From positions 1 to 32,248 of the forward strand of contig JADNRY010000668.1 of assembly GCA_015501585.1 (NCBI GenBank): a DNA stretch of 32,248 nt, in the 5' to 3' direction. Shown piece by piece: positions 29,875-32,248 of the stretch (positions are counted from its first letter, which is position 1; each line of letters starts with the position of its first letter). Under the pieces are notes generated by a model. It did no database searches, was not told where the DNA came from, and saw only the letters and a list, made by a program, of their open reading frames with translations. The stretch comes from Rhodocollybia butyracea. Lineage: Eukaryota > Basidiomycota > Agaricomycetes > Agaricales > Omphalotaceae. The position numbers and the translations under genes are program-made.

Positions 29875-31948
29875 AACATGTTAAAGCTGTAAGTCAACTT
29901 CGTAGTAACTACTCGTTTTTGCCGTCATTTTGATTTCGTATGTCAGGGTCAAGGAAGGTTTATTATCATAAAAGCCGATGCGGGTTGCATCCTGTTGCAT
30001 CGGATCGTTATAACACCCAGGGGCAGGATATCCGTAATACGATTCATTCAACGATAAAACAATTTCACTTGAATACTGAACGCTTGAACATCCAGCGGTA
30101 ATCTTACGCAGTCGAAGAATGAAGCACGTTTTCTTTACCACTTGGACTTTGTGCTGTCGTTTCTTTCTTAATTCGGACGTCGGAGGGCGTAAACGCCTTT
30201 ATACCCGAGGACCAAGCCACAGGAGATGGAGGCACAGATGATTCGATTTCTGAACTTATGAAGAGCTAAAGCCAAGTGCGATTTGTTTCATACTTTATCG
30301 GTATGTGGCCCCAGGTGGCCCCCAGCGGAATCGGAGATCGTGTCCAGAGTGCTGAGTGGTGGTCGCCAGCAAAGTCGGAGATATCATATCATCGTTGTTG
30401 GAGTGCGAGCACTTGAAATAAATTTTCACATCGCAACTCTGGCTAAGTTTACTTACCCATAGTCGGAACTTCCTCGACTCAGGTTGGGAAGAAAGTTAAT
30501 TACTCGGCATGGGCGAAGTTCTAAACCGCCGGCTTCAGCAAACACGGTAATCCGTTTGCGCGCGCGCTCAAAATCAGTTGCCCATACGTATATAAGAGAC
30601 TCCTCAGTTTGGACAAGGCCCTAGTTTTCAAGCTGAGAAGCACACTAGTAGCTTGATTTCGAGCGTAAACTATAAAACTCGTGGGTCACCCCATGAATCT
30701 GTTCGGACATCGAACTACCTAGAAGGTACTTGGGAAACCGAATTGGCCTCACTGCAAAGTTAATGTTTAATGGTTAGATTTTGAAATTGAGGGAGGTATG
30801 TGTGCATCTTGAGGGTTATCGCAGAAAATAGTAAAAGGGTTCACAAGAGCAAACGCTTTACATCGTTATACTGAGACCGAAAAAACGATGCAGCCCCGGT
30901 GGGTCAAAAAAAGACTTGGGATCAATACTGCGGCTAGGGTTGGATTATCGCGAGAGGATTTCTTGACATAGACGGCACTTTGCCATATCATAACACGTGT
31001 AGGTTCCAAGTAACTTTCCAACCACCCAGCTAGAGGAATCAGACATGAATTTCTGAAATTCATCAGATGACGAAAGGACAACGTTGGGAATTTGCAGGTG
31101 GTCGTGTCCATTCATCATATCGAGATTTTGAACTAGAGAGAGAGAAAAAGATCGCCGCTCAAATGAGAGAATATATTATTATTTTGCAAAGTCCACCAAT
31201 CAGCTCTGTGAGGTGTAGCGGCAGAATGCCAGTGAGGATAGAGCGGGGTGTGTTGAGCCTAGGAGAAAATCGTGGTTAGCATTAGCCAAATTAACAGGAA
31301 GCTAAAAGAGCATCGATGGGGTGGCACTGGGTAGGATGGCCATGCAACTAGCGAGCAAGCCAGGTCATACTACGTAAGTACTCGGGAGACCAGGGCAAGC
31401 AATAAAGCCAGTTTAGAGGTTCGAAGGCTGGTTGGGCTATTTCTGAAAAAGTAAGTAGAGGTAAAGGGGAAATACGCTCACTCTAGTGGGATGGTGGCAA
31501 ACAGAAATGAATGAGACTGTATAATTTGCAAAATTAAGACCCCCAAAATTCAAACAAGGCAAAGTACCTTGATGATAACCCGCCGCCTCGTGTAAGGCAT
31601 TTCCAGTTTTCTCGTCTCTGCTTCGGTAGTTACCGTAAGAATACTGTATACAACACTGGGAAGATCTTGTGGTGGCCATGCGTTTTGAATCTACAATTGC
31701 TTATCGTAACCGGGACGGAGATGTTGTTACGGCCAATGTGAAGATCGTAGATCTATGAGCCAGCAGGGTCACGTGTTAATTTCCAATGCGAGAATAAATT
31801 ATAAAAGCGTACCTCGCCGCGATATTTTTATTCCTCACCCTCTCATCGCCAGAGCCCCTTACCACTCACTACTTCAGCGTCCCGTTTTTTCGCTGTCTTT
31901 TCGCTTCTCGCGTCTCTCTGCTATTATCTTTCGAGAAATCTTTTAATA
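29875..31948. other. 2-kb region without a recognisable gene
   Basis: It follows the glycyl-tRNA synthetase stop. Minus-strand frames at 29881-30141 and 30866-31111 are open but carry no known motif; the first opens from GTG and overlaps the likely 3' UTR. A TATATAAGAGA box near 30587 has no evident gene after it. The right part should hold the promoter of the gene at 31949. Confidence 0.4.
31800..31807 (+). promoter_or_regulatory. TATA box of the terminal gene
   Basis: TATAAAAG followed by pyrimidine-rich sequence (31828-31935), about 149 nt before ATG 31949, a plausible core promoter and leader. Confidence 0.5.
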
Positions 31949-32248
31949 ATGGCCACACATAACAATGGACGACTTGTTGCTTTACCAAGTCTTTCGAATG
32001 GTCTAAACACGCTCCCAAAGGCGACAAGTATGTCGAACCTACCGGTGCACAACAATATGTTCGTAACATCGCCAGCACATATGCAGGAGCGCACAAAGGT
32101 ACGTTGTTATAGCGCTGGAGGCGAATCCCACATCAATTCGTTTTCTTTGTAGCTTCAACAAGCTCTGCACAACAATCACTCACAAAAAATGTCTCTACCA
32201 TATGGAGTCCAGTATGTCTCGTTGTAATATGTCCTTTTCATCTAAATC
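31949..32248 (+). CDS. Unrecognised protein, 5' end only (runs off the window)
   Basis: ATG 31949 (AATAATGGCC) opens exon 1 to 32098 (AAAG|GTACGT). Exon 2 starts at 32153 (TTGTAG|CTTCAACAAGC) and probably ends at 32211 with a GTATGT donor. The visible protein starts MATHNNGRLVALPSLSNG and is polar, rich in Asn, Ser, His and Gln, with no transmembrane or signal sequence, so it may be a disordered N terminus of a regulatory protein. Not enough is present to name a family. Confidence 0.55.

Noticed and set aside
29881..30141. Minus-strand frame converging on glycyl-tRNA synthetase
   Set aside because: It opens from GTG, starts 7 bp beyond the synthetase stop where the 3' UTR should be, and shows no recognisable domain.
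31411..31436. tRNA-like B-box (GGTTCGAAGGC)
   Set aside because: No cloverleaf or matching A box could be drawn around it.
1..32248. CRISPR arrays, bacterial operons, prophage or plasmid features
   Set aside because: Intron-rich eukaryotic genes throughout; no regularly spaced repeats were seen.

Overview
The window looks like genomic DNA of a filamentous fungus, most likely a wood- or litter-decaying or plant-associated agaricomycete (Basidiomycota). Genes are split by many GT-AG introns of about 45-75 bp with short exons. The recognisable set includes a copper-radical oxidase, a multi-intron cytochrome P450, an AA9 lytic polysaccharide monooxygenase and a small secreted Y3-like protein. 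The transposable elements (PIF/Harbinger with a Myb/SANT partner, a CACTA-like element, a LINE 3' end) are typical of such genomes. The genus cannot be fixed from the sequence; Rhizoctonia/Ceratobasidium-like is only a guess.

Layout. 1-1332: no supportable gene. 1333-3135 (+): FAD-dependent monooxygenase, nine exons. 3314-4186 (+): RRP46-like exosome subunit. 4300-4885: coding-like but broken sequence. About 4895-11440 and 11565-14000: two diverged tandem copies of one segment carrying a TATA promoter and a small secreted-protein gene. Copy B keeps an intact gene (12924-13584). Copy A keeps promoter, start codon, exon 1 and intron 1 but has lost the rest, and it has collected a nest of mobile elements: a CACTA-like element (5256-9484) that itself received three later insertions, then a 5'-truncated LINE. 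Copy B still shows the empty site of the CACTA-like element, which proves its ends and its 3-bp target duplication. 14169-14506: a MITE built of GAATCGC motifs. 15615-16501 (-): a possible pterin-dehydratase-like protein with an unresolved gene model. 16502-19518: no recognisable gene.

19519-21697 (-): glyoxal oxidase (all active-site residues, extra C-terminal membrane segment). 23088-25080 (+): cytochrome P450, ten exons, in frame throughout. 25617-26896 (-): AA9 LPMO with His brace and axial Tyr, broken as sequenced by a one-base frameshift and a GT->GG splice donor. 27098-29874 (+): glycyl-tRNA synthetase, ten exons, with two in-frame AUGs that fit dual mitochondrial/cytosolic targeting and two one-base frameshifts that look like sequence errors. 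31949-end (+): 5' end of an unrecognised gene.

How they fit together. Glyoxal oxidase makes extracellular H2O2 and AA9 LPMO uses H2O2/O2 to cut cellulose; with the P450 between them, 19.5-26.9 kb looks like a small oxidative biomass-degradation neighbourhood next to a housekeeping gene. The 4.9-14 kb block is the dynamic part: tandem duplication, gene loss in one copy, and layered insertions whose order can be read from target-site duplications. No wholly new system was found; the nested-transposon stratigraphy with an internal empty-site control is the most informative structure.
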